Assembly: GCF_003234115.2 (NCBI RefSeq) | Contig: NZ_CP126251.1 | Coordinates: 3,410,001-3,474,000, forward strand | Reading direction: 5' to 3' | Length of the DNA: 64,000 bases | Source of the DNA: Curtobacterium sp. MCPF17_002 | Lineage (GTDB): Bacteria; Actinomycetota; Actinomycetes; Actinomycetales; Microbacteriaceae | Shown: in pieces, positions 47,611 to 57,301 of the stretch | Position numbering within the stretch: position 1 is the first letter of the stretch | Layout of the letters: each line of letters begins with the position of its first letter | Notes under the pieces: generated by a model | The model's input: the letters and a program-made list of their open reading frames with translations, nothing else | Told to the model about the DNA's origin: nothing | The model's database searches: none | Translations under genes and position numbers: made by a program

Positions 47611-48159
47611 ATGGCTCAGGTCGCGATCATCGTCAACGGGATGCCCGGTTCGGGCAAGAGCACGATCGGTGCCGCCCTCGCCGAGGTGCTCGGCTGCCCC
47701 TTCCTGTCGAAGGACCGGATCAAGGAACCCCTGGCAGACATCGTCGGGCCGATGATCGCGTCGCGGCCGCTCGGCGGGATCGCGATGGACACCGTGTGGG
47801 CGATGGCCGGCGCGGTCGAGAACGGGGTCGTCCTCGACGCCGTCTGGCTCCCGTCGCGGGACCGTGACCTCCTGGAGGCGCGGCTCGCCTCCGCAGGGTC
47901 GCCTCGCGCCGTCGAGGTGTGGTGCCACGTCGACCGAGCGACCGCCGATGAACGGCTGCGGGACCGCTACGACCCGGGCACGGTGCCGACGCGGCACGAG
48001 GTGCACGGCGACCTCGCCGGCGTCCTCGCCTTCTGGGACGAGCACGGCTCGGCGGCAGGGCCGATCGGGCTGCCCGGTGTCCCGGTCGTGCACGTCGACA
48101 CGACGAAGCCGTACGACGTCGGGGCGCTCGTGCAGGAGATCGCCTCGCACTTCGTCTGA
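47611..48159 (+). CDS. P-loop kinase (predicted phosphotransferase)
   Basis: 182 aa. Walker A GMPGSGKST (10-18), lid-like RYDPGTVP and a Val/Asp-rich core place it with small AAA/zeta-like or gluconate/pantothenate-type kinases; the substrate is unknown. ATG 47611 is 6 nt after GAGGAT (47599-47604), a likely leaderless start. Contains the palindrome core as LLEARL near 47873. Confidence 0.8.
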   Translation: MAQVAIIVNGMPGSGKSTIGAALAEVLGCPFLSKDRIKEPLADIVGPMIASRPLGGIAMDTVWAMAGAVENGVVLDAVWLPSRDRDLLEARLASAGSPRAVEVWCHVDRATADERLRDRYDPGTVPTRHEVHGDLAGVLAFWDEHGSAAGPIGLPGVPVVHVDTTKPYDVGALVQEIASHFV

Positions 48160-48202
48160 CCCGCCGGCCTGACACGGCACGACGGCACGACGTCACCACG
48201 GC

Positions 48203-48244
48203 ACGACGAAGGCCGCAGCCCCGTGGGACTGCGGCCTCCGTCGT
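48203..48244 (-). terminator. Terminator of gpmA
   Basis: ACGACGAAGGCCGCAG pairs with 48229-48244 with one mismatch; 14 bp past the gpmA stop. Confidence 0.75.
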
Positions 48245-48257
48245 GTGCGGAGCGTCG

Positions 48258-49004
48258 CTACTTCTTCGCGCCCTGGGCAGCGACCGCGGCGGCACCGGCG
48301 GCGGCAGCCTCGGGGTCGAGGTAGTACGCGGGCTTCGTCGGGCGGAACTCGTCGTCGAGTTCGTACACCAGCGGGATGCCCGTCGGGATGTTGAGCCCGG
48401 CGATGTCGTCGTCGGAGATGCCGTCGAGGTGCTTCACGAGCGCGCGCAGCGAGTTGCCGTGCGCCGTGACGAGGACGGTCTTGCCCGCGCCGAGGTCCTT
48501 CGTGATGTCCGACTCCCAGTACGGCAGAAGACGGTCGATCACGAGCTTGAGGGACTCGGTGCGCGGCAGGCCGTCACCGAGGTCCGCGTAGCGGCGGTCG
48601 CCGAACTGCGACCACTCGGCGTCGTCGGCGATGGGGGGCGGCGGCACGTCGAACGAGCGACGCCACTCCATGAACTGCTGCTCGCCGTACTGTTCGAGCG
48701 TCTGCGCCTTGTCCTTGCCCTGCAGGTCGCCGTAGTGCCGCTCGTTGAGGCGCCAGTCGCGCTTGACGGGCAGCCAGGCCAGGTCCGCCTCGAGCAGGGC
48801 GATGTCCGCCGTCTGGATCGCGCGGGTGAGGAGCGAGGTGTACAGGACGTCCGGGACGATGCCCGACTCGCTGATGAGCTCGCCGGCGCGCTTCGCCTCC
48901 TTCTCGCCCAGTTCGCTGAGTCGGACGTCGACCCAACCGGTGAACAGGTTCTTCTGGTTCCAGTCACTGTTGCCGTGACGGAGCAGGACGAGCGTGGAGG
49001 TCAT
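48258..49004 (-). CDS. gpmA: Phosphoglycerate mutase, cofactor-dependent
   Basis: 248 aa. [10 protein letters not shown] with catalytic His9, [12 protein letters not shown] and [12 protein letters not shown] are the dPGM signatures. Interconverts 2- and 3-phosphoglycerate. ATG 49004 is 7 nt after TAGACT (49017-49012), probably leaderless. The C-terminus is an Ala-rich tail. Convergent with the kinase gene. Confidence 0.95.
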   Translation of the reverse strand: MTSTLVLLRHGNSDWNQKNLFTGWVDVRLSELGEKEAKRAGELISESGIVPDVLYTSLLTRAIQTADIALLEADLAWLPVKRDWRLNERHYGDLQGKDKAQTLEQYGEQQFMEWRRSFDVPPPPIADDAEWSQFGDRRYADLGDGLPRTESLKLVIDRLLPYWESDITKDLGAGKTVLVTAHGNSLRALVKHLDGISDDDIAGLNIPTGIPLVYELDDEFRPTKPAYYLDPEAAAAGAAAVAAQGAKK

Positions 49005-49061
49005 GGCCGAAAGTCTACCGAGCGCCGTGAGGCCCGTTCCGAGGCCCGTACGCTGGTCGGC

Positions 49062-49835
49062 ATGCCCATCGGGAACGTGACGCGCGGGACGACCGGGTAC
49101 AACCGGCTCCGCCGGGTCGACCGGTGGATCGCCGCGCTGCCGGCCCTTCGGCGGACGTCCGACCCGCTCGTGGCCGACGTCGGGTACGGGGCACGGCCGA
49201 CCACGACGCTCGAGCTCCGGGACCGCCTGGCCCGGATCCGTCCCGACGTCGAGGTCACCGGCATCGAGATCGAACCGGCACGCGTCGCGCTCGCGAACGC
49301 CGGCACCCGTGACGGTGTGACGTTCCGGCTCGGCGGCTTCGAGACCCCGACGCCCGGTGGCCGTCGGCCCGTCGTGATCCGGGCCTTCAACGTCCTGCGG
49401 CAGTACGACGAGTCGGCTGTGACGGCGTCGTGGCGGATCATGCAGGACCGGCTCCAGCCCGGTGGCGCGCTCGTCGAGGGGACCTGCAACGAGGTCGGAC
49501 GGGTGGCGTCGTGGGTGACGCTCGACGAGCACGCGCCGCACACCTTCACGGTGTCGCTCCGACTCGCCGGCCTCGACGTCCCGAGCATCGTCGCGGAACG
49601 CCTGCCGAAAGCCCTCATCCACCGCAACGTCCCGGGCGAGCGGGTGCACGCGTTCCTGCGCGACCTCGACCTGGCGTGGGCGGTCGCGGCGCCGCTCGGC
49701 ACGTACGGGCCCCGGCAGCGGTGGATCGCGACGGTACGGGGGATGCGCGATCGCGGCTGGCCGGTGCTGCACGGCGTGACGCGCTGGCGGCTCGGCGAGC
49801 TCAGCGTCCCGTGGTCCGCGGTCGCCCCGGCCTGA
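49062..49835 (+). CDS. SAM-dependent methyltransferase-like protein
   Basis: 257 aa. [16 protein letters not shown] (SAM loop), [11 protein letters not shown] and a following [16 protein letters not shown] fit a class I methyltransferase; substrate unknown. ATG 49062 is 7 nt after TACGCT (49049-49054). Divergent from gpmA; the family B hairpin follows. Confidence 0.8.
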   Translation: MPIGNVTRGTTGYNRLRRVDRWIAALPALRRTSDPLVADVGYGARPTTTLELRDRLARIRPDVEVTGIEIEPARVALANAGTRDGVTFRLGGFETPTPGGRRPVVIRAFNVLRQYDESAVTASWRIMQDRLQPGGALVEGTCNEVGRVASWVTLDEHAPHTFTVSLRLAGLDVPSIVAERLPKALIHRNVPGERVHAFLRDLDLAWAVAAPLGTYGPRQRWIATVRGMRDRGWPVLHGVTRWRLGELSVPWSAVAPA

Positions 49836-49850
49836 CCGGACGGCCGACCA

Positions 49851-49920
49851 CCGAGACTCGGCGCGGCGGACAGTTTCGCGGACGACACCGCGCGAAACCG
49901 TCCGCGGAGCCGAGACTCGG
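49851..49920. repeat. Dispersed palindrome, family B
   Basis: CCGAGACTCGGC (49851-49862) and GCCGAGACTCGG (49909-49920) enclose GCGGACAGTTTCGCG and its near-complement. Same modules at 8294-8365. Confidence 0.75.
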
Positions 49921-49963
49921 CCCGGCGGCCCGACGCCGGGCGTCCGCCGGCCCGGCGGACCGG

Positions 49964-51088
49964 CTACGAGCGGCGGACCGCCCCGAGCCGCGGCAGGCGC
50001 GGCACGTTCGCGGTGGCGCCGGCCTCCGGCGGGACGATGGTCTCCTGCGTCGCGGTCACGACCACGTCGTCGGCGGTGAGCGTCAGCGTCGCGGCGGGGT
50101 CGAGGGAGCGCTTCACGATCGCGAGCCCGATCGGCCCGAGCTCGTGGTGCACGGCCGAGGCCGCGAGGCGCCCGACCTCTTTCTCGTCGAGCACGACGGG
50201 GGTGCCCGGCGCGGGGAGCACGGCGTCGGAGCCGTCCAGGTGCAGCATCACCACGCGGCGCGGCGGGTGCCCGAGGTTGTGGACCTTCGCCACGGTCTCC
50301 TGCCCGCGGTAGCAGCCCTTCGACAGGTGCACGGCGGATCGGAGCCAGTCGAGCTCGTGCGGGATCGTCCGCTCGTCGACGTCGGACAGTGCCGGGCGCC
50401 AGGCGGCGATCCGCAGGGCCTCGTAGGCCAGGAGTCCCGCGGCGGGTTCGTCCGACACAGCGATCGCGGCCGAGGTTCCGGGCGTGACCACCGCGATGCG
50501 GAGGGTCCAGTCGGAGCCGGGATGGGCCTCCAGGGCGGCGTAGCCCCATCCACCGGGCGTGACGGACGACCAGGGGTCGACCCACTCGGCGAGTGGCGTG
50601 TCCGGCAGGTCGACGGCTGCGAACGGTGCGGATGCGCCGAACCAGCCGATCGTCGTGAGCTCGGCGGAGCGGTCGGCGACCTCGACGCGGAGCATGAAGC
50701 GCATCGACGACAGCCACGCGGCGAGCGGTGCTGCGTCGGCGGGCTCGGTGAGGAGCCAGGTGACCTCGCCGTCGTCGACGACGCGGGCCGCGTGCTCGAC
50801 GCGACCGGACTGGTCGAGGACGAGCGTCTCGGTCGACACGCCGGGCGCGAGCCCGAGCAGGAGTTGCGACGTGATCGAGTTGAGCCACGAGAGCCGGTCC
50901 GGTCCGGAGACCGTCACGACGCCGAGGCCGAGCTCGACGACGGCACGACCGCGGGCGAGCAGGCGCTGCTCGCCGAGCGGGTTGCCGAAGTGCGCCGCGG
51001 GTGCGGTCGGCGCCTCGGACGACGCGACGAACCCGTCACGCGACACGAAAACAGAAGCAGAAGCAGAAGCAGAAGCAGGCGATGTCAT
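49964..51088 (-). CDS. ygfZ: YgfZ/GcvT-type folate-binding protein
   Basis: 374 aa. The motif [10 protein letters not shown] marks YgfZ, which binds folate and helps repair or make Fe-S clusters. The N-terminus has an (AS)n stretch encoded by a 6-bp repeat. ATG 51088 overlaps the nitrobindin-like stop as TGATG. Operon of four genes with 51828, 51687 and 51088. Confidence 0.9.
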   Translation of the reverse strand: MTSPASASASASVFVSRDGFVASSEAPTAPAAHFGNPLGEQRLLARGRAVVELGLGVVTVSGPDRLSWLNSITSQLLLGLAPGVSTETLVLDQSGRVEHAARVVDDGEVTWLLTEPADAAPLAAWLSSMRFMLRVEVADRSAELTTIGWFGASAPFAAVDLPDTPLAEWVDPWSSVTPGGWGYAALEAHPGSDWTLRIAVVTPGTSAAIAVSDEPAAGLLAYEALRIAAWRPALSDVDERTIPHELDWLRSAVHLSKGCYRGQETVAKVHNLGHPPRRVVMLHLDGSDAVLPAPGTPVVLDEKEVGRLAASAVHHELGPIGLAIVKRSLDPAATLTLTADDVVVTATQETIVPPEAGATANVPRLPRLGAVRRS

Positions 51089-51690
51089 CAGTCGACCTTC
51101 GCGAGCTGCCCCGAGGCGTGCGAGGTGAGCTCCTTGCCGAGCGCGGCGATGTCCCAGGCCCAGAAGAGCTTGCTCTCGACCAGGCCGTACAGGCGGGTGG
51201 CGGCCGAGTAGTCCTTCGCGTTCGGCGAGCGCATCACGGCGTCCGTCGCCAGGTCGATCCGGCCCTTGCGGACCCGCCCGACGTAGAGCTCGTTCACGCC
51301 CGTCGGGTGGATGATCGCCGCCTCGACGTCGAAGCCGTCGGTGGTGTTCCGGAGCGCTTCGACGCTCTCGACCGTGCTGAACGGGGTCGGCCCCTCGCCG
51401 AGCAGCATGGCCGGGCCACGGTCACCGGGCTCGGACGGCCGGTCGATGCGCCAGTAGCCCATCTCGGCCGCCAGCGGGGTGTGCTCGTCGTCGAGCAGCC
51501 ACGTCGTGGACGAGTAGTTGAGGTAGGGCAGACCGTCGTGGCTGAAGCTCACGCGCTGCCCGAACTCGTAGTTGCGCGGTTCCTCTTCGTCGCCCACGGG
51601 GTACTCGACGACGCCGGTGCCTTCCCACACGCCGACGAGCCAGGACAGCGGGACGAGTTCCGGGGCGAGACCCTCGGGCAGTTCGATCAA
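51088..51690 (-). CDS. Nitrobindin-like heme-binding (FABP-like) protein
   Basis: 200 aa beta-barrel. VGVWEGTG (20-27) is the family motif, with a C-terminal heme-ligand His region (about 155-195; SHASGQ near the end). Related proteins isomerise peroxynitrite. TTG 51690 overlaps the 38-aa gene stop as TTGA; no better start is available. Confidence 0.88.
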   Translation of the reverse strand: MIELPEGLAPELVPLSWLVGVWEGTGVVEYPVGDEEEPRNYEFGQRVSFSHDGLPYLNYSSTTWLLDDEHTPLAAEMGYWRIDRPSEPGDRGPAMLLGEGPTPFSTVESVEALRNTTDGFDVEAAIIHPTGVNELYVGRVRKGRIDLATDAVMRSPNAKDYSAATRLYGLVESKLFWAWDIAALGKELTSHASGQLAKVD

Positions 51691-51803
51691 CGCTGACCCT
51701 TGAACAGCTTCACGACGACGGTCACCGAGACGAACGCGATCGCGAGCGACGCCAGGCCGAGGAGGCCGACGTAGAAGAGCTCGAGCGCAAGCAGCGAATC
51801 CAT
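51687..51803 (-). CDS. 38-aa membrane peptide
   Basis: A single membrane helix (about 9-31: FYVGLLGLASLAIAFVSVTV) with a basic tail KLFKGQR. ATG 51803 is 7 nt after TAGACT (51816-51811), a leaderless start. Its stop overlaps the TTG of the nitrobindin-like gene. Function unknown; the overlap argues it is translated. Confidence 0.7.
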   Translation of the reverse strand: MDSLLALELFYVGLLGLASLAIAFVSVTVVVKLFKGQR

Positions 51804-51827
51804 GCTGCGGAGTCTACGCGGGACGGC

Positions 51828-52121
51828 TCAACGCGCCAGCAACAGCACCGCGGTGACGAGCACGACGACGAACGCCCCCGACGACGCGATGCTGATCCGT
51901 TCCACCAGCCCGTCCTTCGTCGCCGTGATGAGCTGCAGCACGAAGCTGACGAGCACGCAGAGCACGAAGACGAGCAGCAGCCAGGCGAAGGAGTCCTTCT
52001 GCGTGAGCGTCAGGACCAGCACGGCACCGACGACCGCGAGCAGCCAGACCGGCAGCACGGACGTCAGCCTGAGGCGACGCTGGTCGGTGGGCGGCACGGG
52101 CTCGGTCACGCGCTCCATCAT
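51828..52121 (-). CDS. Small membrane protein, three helices
   Basis: 97 aa with membrane segments near 21-40, 45-65 and 73-96. ATG 52121 (52118 is an alternative); no Shine-Dalgarno. 24 bp upstream of the 38-aa gene and probably in its operon. Family not recognised. Confidence 0.65.
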   Translation of the reverse strand: MMERVTEPVPPTDQRRLRLTSVLPVWLLAVVGAVLVLTLTQKDSFAWLLLVFVLCVLVSFVLQLITATKDGLVERISIASSGAFVVVLVTAVLLLAR

Positions 52122-52252
52122 GACAGGAGCACGTCGGTCGCGCCTCGCCGTGCGCCGGCGCGCAGGTCCGGGCCGTCCGCCGGGCCCGGTCCCGACCGTC
52201 CGGCGGGCCCGGTCCCGACCGTCCGGTCGGAGAGGTACTTCCCGAGCATCAC

Positions 52253-52258
52253 TAGGAT
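52253..52258 (+). promoter_or_regulatory. -10 (TAGGAT) of glnR
   Basis: TAGGAT with a predicted start near 52265 and GGAGG in the leader. A duplicated CCGGGCCCGGTCCCGACCGT (about 52175-52230) lies upstream. Confidence 0.5.
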
Positions 52259-52291
52259 GTGTGCACGACTCCCCCACGCCCTGGAGGTCCT

Positions 52292-52975
52292 GTGGCCCAG
52301 CTCCTGGTACTCACCTCAGCCGCGCCCGGCGACGTCCTGCCGAGCCTCGGGCTGCTGAGCCACCGGATCCGCCACGTGGCCGCCGAGGCCGCACAGCTGG
52401 TCAACGCGCCGCAGAGCGACCTCATGTTCGTGGACGCCCGGACCGACCTGGCCAGCGCCAAGGCCCTCTGCAAGATCCTCGCGACGAGCGGGTCGACCAC
52501 GCCGATCATCCTCGTCGTCACCGAGGGCGGCCTCACCGCGGTGAACAGCGAGTGGAACGTCGACGACGTCGTGCTCGAGTCCGCCGGCCCCGCCGAGGTC
52601 GATGCGCGCATCCGCCTGAGCGCCGGTCGCGCCGCGAAGAACCAGACGGGGTCGAAGATCCACGCCTCCGGTGTCGTCATCGACGAGGCGAGCTACTCCG
52701 CGAAGGTCCGCGGCCGGCCGCTCGACCTCACCTTCAAGGAGTTCGAACTCCTCCGCTTCTTCGCCACGCACCCGTCGCGGGTGTTCACGCGCGAGCAGCT
52801 GCTCAGCGAGGTCTGGGGCTACGACTACTTCGGCGGCACCCGGACCGTCGACGTGCACGTGCGGCGGTTGCGGGCGAAGCTCGGGGACCTCGAGTCGCTC
52901 ATCGGCACGGTCCGCAACGTCGGGTACCGCTTCAACGTCTACGACGACGACGCCGACCGGCTCTCGGCCCAGTAG
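52292..52975 (+). CDS. glnR: Nitrogen regulator GlnR
   Basis: 227 aa. The receiver-like domain ([36 protein letters not shown]) lacks the usual acid pocket, as GlnR does, and the winged helix has [20 protein letters not shown] and [11 protein letters not shown]. Activates nitrogen assimilation genes. GTG 52292 follows GGAGG at 5-nt spacing. Followed by mshD with a TAGTG overlap. Confidence 0.92.
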   Translation: MAQLLVLTSAAPGDVLPSLGLLSHRIRHVAAEAAQLVNAPQSDLMFVDARTDLASAKALCKILATSGSTTPIILVVTEGGLTAVNSEWNVDDVVLESAGPAEVDARIRLSAGRAAKNQTGSKIHASGVVIDEASYSAKVRGRPLDLTFKEFELLRFFATHPSRVFTREQLLSEVWGYDYFGGTRTVDVHVRRLRAKLGDLESLIGTVRNVGYRFNVYDDDADRLSAQ

Positions 52976-53802
52976 TGGTCGTCGCGCTCGACCGGTTCGC
53001 CGTCCCGGGTGAGCCCCGCCCATTCTCCGACCAGACACTGGTCGACGTGCGCGCGGGTCGCGCCGCCGTCGTCGGGGACCAGCGCGGGGTCGCCGTGGTG
53101 CGCGACGGCGAACTCGAACTGGTGGTCGGCCTGGAGGAACGGGGCCGCGGCCTCGGAACCGCCCTCGTCACGCGGGTGCTCGGCCGGGGCGCCGGGGCCG
53201 CCCCCGTGGTGTCGTCCGCCCCGGCGCCCCGGTTGGCGTGGGCGCACGGTGACCACCCCGCTGCCCGAGCCCTCGCGGCACGGTTCGGTTGGACGGTCGC
53301 CCGCACGCTGCTGCAGCTCCGGGCACCGATCGCGCCCGTCGCACCCGACCCCGCCGTGCCGGCCGGGTACTCCCTTTCCTCGTTCCGCGCGGGCGACCCC
53401 GGCGACGAGGCCGACTGGCTCGCGCTCAACGCCGCCGCGTTCGCCCACCACCCGGAGCAGGGCCGGATGACGCTCGACGACCTCCGCGCCCGCGAAGCCG
53501 ACGACTGGTTCTCCGGCGACGACCTGCTGCTGCTCCGCGACGAGGCCGGCGCGCTCGCGGGGTCGTGCTGGCTCAAGGTCGAGGGCGACGTCGGCGAGTT
53601 CTACGCCGTTGCGGTGCGCCCGGACCTGCAGGGGCAGAGGCTCGGGGGCGTGCTCATGCGTGCGGGGACGGCCCGGCTGACCGGCCGTGGACTCGCCGCC
53701 GCGGCGCTCTACGTCGAGGGCGACAACGCGCCCGCGCTGGCGCTCTACCGCAGGGCGGGGTTCGAGCAGCACGCGATCGACGTCCAGTACGCCGCTCCCT
53801 GA
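52975..53802 (+). CDS. mshD: Mycothiol synthase
   Basis: 275 aa with two GNAT folds: a reduced N-terminal half (1-115) and an active C-terminal half with FYAVAVRPDLQGQRLGGVL (about 200-218) and VEGDNAPALALYRRAGF. Acetylates Cys-GlcN-Ins in the last mycothiol step. GTG 52975 overlaps the glnR stop, so the two are coupled. Confidence 0.9.
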   Translation: MVVALDRFAVPGEPRPFSDQTLVDVRAGRAAVVGDQRGVAVVRDGELELVVGLEERGRGLGTALVTRVLGRGAGAAPVVSSAPAPRLAWAHGDHPAARALAARFGWTVARTLLQLRAPIAPVAPDPAVPAGYSLSSFRAGDPGDEADWLALNAAAFAHHPEQGRMTLDDLRAREADDWFSGDDLLLLRDEAGALAGSCWLKVEGDVGEFYAVAVRPDLQGQRLGGVLMRAGTARLTGRGLAAAALYVEGDNAPALALYRRAGFEQHAIDVQYAAP

Positions 53803-53892
53803 CGCTCCTCCACACCGCGTCGTTCACCCCCGGTTTCCACAGGGTCCACCTGGCGAACTCCGACCGCAGGGACCGGGTGGCAGGATGAGGGC

Positions 53893-56058
53893 ATGGACAC
53901 CGAACCGCAGCTCGACGGCGAATCCGTCGCACCGGACCTCGACGACTTCGACGAGGTCGTCGAGATCGAGCACGAGTCGCTGCCGACGGACCGCTACTTC
54001 GACCGCGAACTCAGCTGGCTCCGGTTCAACCAGCGGGTGCTCGAGCTGGGCGAGGACCGCACGCAGCCCATCCTCGAGCGGGCGAACTTCCTGGCGATCT
54101 TCGCGTCCAACCTCGACGAGTTCTTCATGGTCCGGGTCGCCGGGCTGAAGCGCCGCATCGACACCGGCATCGCCGTCCCGACGAACGTCGGCCGCGCCCC
54201 GTCCGACGTGCTGCGCGACATCGCGAAGAAGGCGCACGAGCTGCAGGACCGCCATGCGCAGGCCTTCATCGGGTCGCTCAAGCCGGACCTCGACGCCGCC
54301 GGCATCCACATCGAGCACTGGTCCGACCTCGACGAGGCCGACCGGCTCCGGATGCGCGAGTACTTCAACGAGCAGATCTTCCCGGTCCTCATGCCCCTCG
54401 CGGTGGACCCGGCGCACCCGTTCCCGTACATCTCCGGGCTGTCGCTCAACCTCGCGGTGCGGGTGCGGAACCCGAAGTCCCAGCGGCAGGAGTTCGCGCG
54501 CCTCAAGGTGCCGCAGAACTTCTCGCGCTTCATCAAGCTGCCGGACGACAACTCCGGACGCATGCGGTTCATCCCGCTCGAGGACCTCATCGCGAACCAC
54601 CTCGACGACCTGTTCCCGGGGATGGAGGTGCTCGAGCACCACGTGTTCCGGGTCACCCGCAACGAGGACGTCGAGATCGAGGAGGACGAGGCCGAGAACC
54701 TCATCCAGGCCCTCGAACGCGAACTGCTCCGCCGCCGCTTCGGTCCGCCGATCCGCCTCGAGATCACCGAGGACATGGACCCGGTGACGCTCGACCTGCT
54801 CGTCCGCGAGCTCGACATCACCGAGCAGGAGGTCTTCCGTCTGCCGTCGCCGCTCGACCTCGGCGGCCTGTTCGAGATCTCGAAGATCGCACGGCCCGAC
54901 CTGCACTACCCGAAGCACGTGCCGACCACTCCGGTCCAGTTCCAGCCGGGCGAGCCGAACACGAAGCCCGACCTCTTCCGCGCGATCGCGGCGAAGGACG
55001 TGCTCGTGCACCACCCGTACGAGTCCTTCGCGACGAGCGTGCAGGCCTTCCTCGAGCAGGCCGCCGCCGACCCGCACGTGCTCGCGATCAAGCAGACGCT
55101 GTACCGCACCTCGGGCGACAGCCCCATCGTCGAGGCCCTCATCGACGCGGCTGCCGCGGGCAAGCAGGTCCTCGCGCTCGTCGAGATCAAGGCGCGCTTC
55201 GACGAGCAGAACAACATCGGGTGGGCCCGCAAGCTCGAGAAGGCCGGCGTGCACGTGGTCTACGGCCTCGTCGGGCTGAAGACGCACTCGAAACTGGTGC
55301 TCGTCATCCGGCAGGAAGGCGGCACGCTCAAGCACTACAGCCACATCGGCACGGGCAACTACAACCCCAAGACCTCGCGCATCTACGAGGACATGGGCCT
55401 CTTCACGTCCGACGACACGGTCGGCAAGGACCTCACGCGGCTCTTCAACGAGCTGTCCGGGTACGCGATCGAGAAGAAGTTCAAGCGCCTCCTCGTCGCA
55501 CCGCTGCACCTCCGCAAGGGGCTGCTCAAGCGGATCCAGACCGAGGCGGACCACGCCCGGGCCGGCCGGCCCTCCGGGATCCGCATCAAGGTCAACTCGA
55601 TGGTGGACGAGCAGATCATCGACGCGCTCTACCTGGCGAGTCAGGCCGGGGTGCCGATCGACATCTGGGTGCGCGGCATCTGCTCGCTGAAGCCCGGGAT
55701 GGAAGGCGTCAGCGACACGATCCGGGTCCGGAGCGTCGTGGGCCGGTACCTCGAGCACTCCCGTGCGTTCGCGTTCCACAACGACGGCGACCCCGCCGTG
55801 TTCATCGGCTCGGCGGACATGATGCACCGGAACCTCGACCGTCGCGTCGAGGCCCTCGTGCGGTTGTCCGACCCCAACCACGTGAACGAGGTCCAGGAGA
55901 TGTTCGACCTCGCGATGGCCGACACCACGAGCTCGTGGCACCTCGAGTCCGACGGCGAGTGGACGCGCCGGTCGACCGACGACGACGGACGCCCGCTCGA
56001 CGACGTGCAGAATGTCCTCATGCGGAAGATCTCGGCACGGAAGCGCTCCACTCGGTGA
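53893..56058 (+). CDS. ppk: Polyphosphate kinase
   Basis: 721 aa. Four PPK domains; autophosphorylated His465 in [30 protein letters not shown] and [15 protein letters not shown]. Makes polyphosphate from ATP. ATG 53893 is 6 nt after CAGGAT, likely leaderless. The next gene starts inside the stop codon (GTGA). Sits between the senX3/phoU and pst loci. Confidence 0.96.
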   Translation: MDTEPQLDGESVAPDLDDFDEVVEIEHESLPTDRYFDRELSWLRFNQRVLELGEDRTQPILERANFLAIFASNLDEFFMVRVAGLKRRIDTGIAVPTNVGRAPSDVLRDIAKKAHELQDRHAQAFIGSLKPDLDAAGIHIEHWSDLDEADRLRMREYFNEQIFPVLMPLAVDPAHPFPYISGLSLNLAVRVRNPKSQRQEFARLKVPQNFSRFIKLPDDNSGRMRFIPLEDLIANHLDDLFPGMEVLEHHVFRVTRNEDVEIEEDEAENLIQALERELLRRRFGPPIRLEITEDMDPVTLDLLVRELDITEQEVFRLPSPLDLGGLFEISKIARPDLHYPKHVPTTPVQFQPGEPNTKPDLFRAIAAKDVLVHHPYESFATSVQAFLEQAAADPHVLAIKQTLYRTSGDSPIVEALIDAAAAGKQVLALVEIKARFDEQNNIGWARKLEKAGVHVVYGLVGLKTHSKLVLVIRQEGGTLKHYSHIGTGNYNPKTSRIYEDMGLFTSDDTVGKDLTRLFNELSGYAIEKKFKRLLVAPLHLRKGLLKRIQTEADHARAGRPSGIRIKVNSMVDEQIIDALYLASQAGVPIDIWVRGICSLKPGMEGVSDTIRVRSVVGRYLEHSRAFAFHNDGDPAVFIGSADMMHRNLDRRVEALVRLSDPNHVNEVQEMFDLAMADTTSSWHLESDGEWTRRSTDDDGRPLDDVQNVLMRKISARKRSTR

Positions 56059-57002
56059 GCGGCGGCTCCTCAGGGCCGGTCGTCGCAGCGGGGGCCGTGG
56101 TGTGGCGTGAACAGGACGGCGTCCCGCTCGTCCTGCTCGTGCACCGCGACCACCACAAGGACGTCTCGTTCCCGAAGGGCAAGGTCGACCCGGGCGAGAG
56201 CGTCCCGACCACTGCCGTCCGCGAGATCGACGAGGAGACCGGGTACCGCGTGCACCTCGGCGCTCCCCTCGGCACCGCCGAGTACGTGCTGCCGAGCGGT
56301 CGCGACAAGGTCGTGCACTACTGGGCGGCCCGGGTCTCCGCGAAGGAGCACGAGCGCGCCGGCACGTTCCGTCCGAACGACGAGGTCGCCGCGATCGAGT
56401 GGGTCACCCTCGACGACGCCCGCGGCCGACTGACGTACGAGCGCGACGTGGCGATCCTCGACCGGTTCGCCGAGCGCGTCGCCGCCGGGGAGCACCGCAC
56501 CTTCGCGCTCATCGCACTGCGGCACGCCAAGACGGTGCCCGCCTCGGACTGGGACGGCCCCGACGCCACCCGGCCGCTCCTGCCGGTCGGGCGATCGCAG
56601 GCGAAGGCCGTCGCGTCGCCGATCGCGGCGTTCGGCCCGAAGAAGATCCTCAGCAGCACGGCGGCACGGTGCCTCGCGACCGTCGAACCGCTGTCGGCCC
56701 GGATGAAGCTCGGGGTGTCCAGCACGCCGGACATCAGCCAGGACGCCCACGACCGGGGTGCCGCGAACGTCAAGGGCGTCGTGCAGAAGCGCCTCGAGAA
56801 GGCGAAGTCGACCGTCCTCTGCTCGCACGGCCCCGTGTTGCCGGACATCATCGCCCGCATCGCCACCGCGACCGCCGACGACAGCGGGCGGTTCGACCTC
56901 CGTCGTGCCGCCATGCTCTCGGTCGGCGACTTCGCGGTCATGCACATCGCCGACGGGCGGCTCGTGGCCGTGGAGACGCACCGCAACACCGTCTCGTCGT
57001 AG
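56055..57002 (+). CDS. Nudix hydrolase with phosphatase-like C-terminus
   Basis: 315 aa. Nudix box G(x5)E(x7)REIDEETGY from 43 to 67, followed by a histidine-phosphatase domain with LRHAKT (about 155) and SHGPVLPD. MutT1-like, cleaving oxidised nucleotides or diadenosine/polyphosphate compounds. GTG 56055 overlaps the ppk stop as GTGA. Confidence 0.92.
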   Translation: MSGGSSGPVVAAGAVVWREQDGVPLVLLVHRDHHKDVSFPKGKVDPGESVPTTAVREIDEETGYRVHLGAPLGTAEYVLPSGRDKVVHYWAARVSAKEHERAGTFRPNDEVAAIEWVTLDDARGRLTYERDVAILDRFAERVAAGEHRTFALIALRHAKTVPASDWDGPDATRPLLPVGRSQAKAVASPIAAFGPKKILSSTAARCLATVEPLSARMKLGVSSTPDISQDAHDRGAANVKGVVQKRLEKAKSTVLCSHGPVLPDIIARIATATADDSGRFDLRRAAMLSVGDFAVMHIADGRLVAVETHRNTVSS

Positions 57003-57173
57003 GCCGACGTCGGCGAGGCGAGCCGCGCCTCCAGGCCCGCGCAGCGCCGCGCACACGACCCTGACGCGCCCACCGGGCGTATGCGTCTGCATGCTCCTGT
57101 GCAGTGCACGACGTTCCCGATCCTGCACCCGTCGTCGCCCCCGCGCACGGTGCCCCGTCCGACACAACCCCTC

Positions 57174-57217
57174 GTTCACCTCCCGTTCACCGGGGCGGGT
57201 GATCCCCGTCACCTCGC
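57174..57217 (+). promoter_or_regulatory. PHO boxes upstream of pstS
   Basis: GTTCACCTCCC (57174-57184) and GTTCACCGGGG (57185-57195) at 11-bp spacing, then CGGGTGATCCC and CGTCACC (57207-57213). Standard phosphate-regulon architecture. Confidence 0.85.
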
Positions 57218-57222
57218 GTCCC

Positions 57223-57228
57223 TACAGT
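57223..57228 (+). promoter_or_regulatory. -10 (TACAGT) of pstS
   Basis: TACAGT with a start near 57235; the -35 region lies inside the PHO boxes, as in activated phosphate promoters. Confidence 0.65.
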
Positions 57229-57301
57229 CGCTCCCGGGTCGGCACCGACCCACGGGACCAGCAGCGGTCCCACCTGCACTGACATCCCCGAAGGGACCCC
57301 T

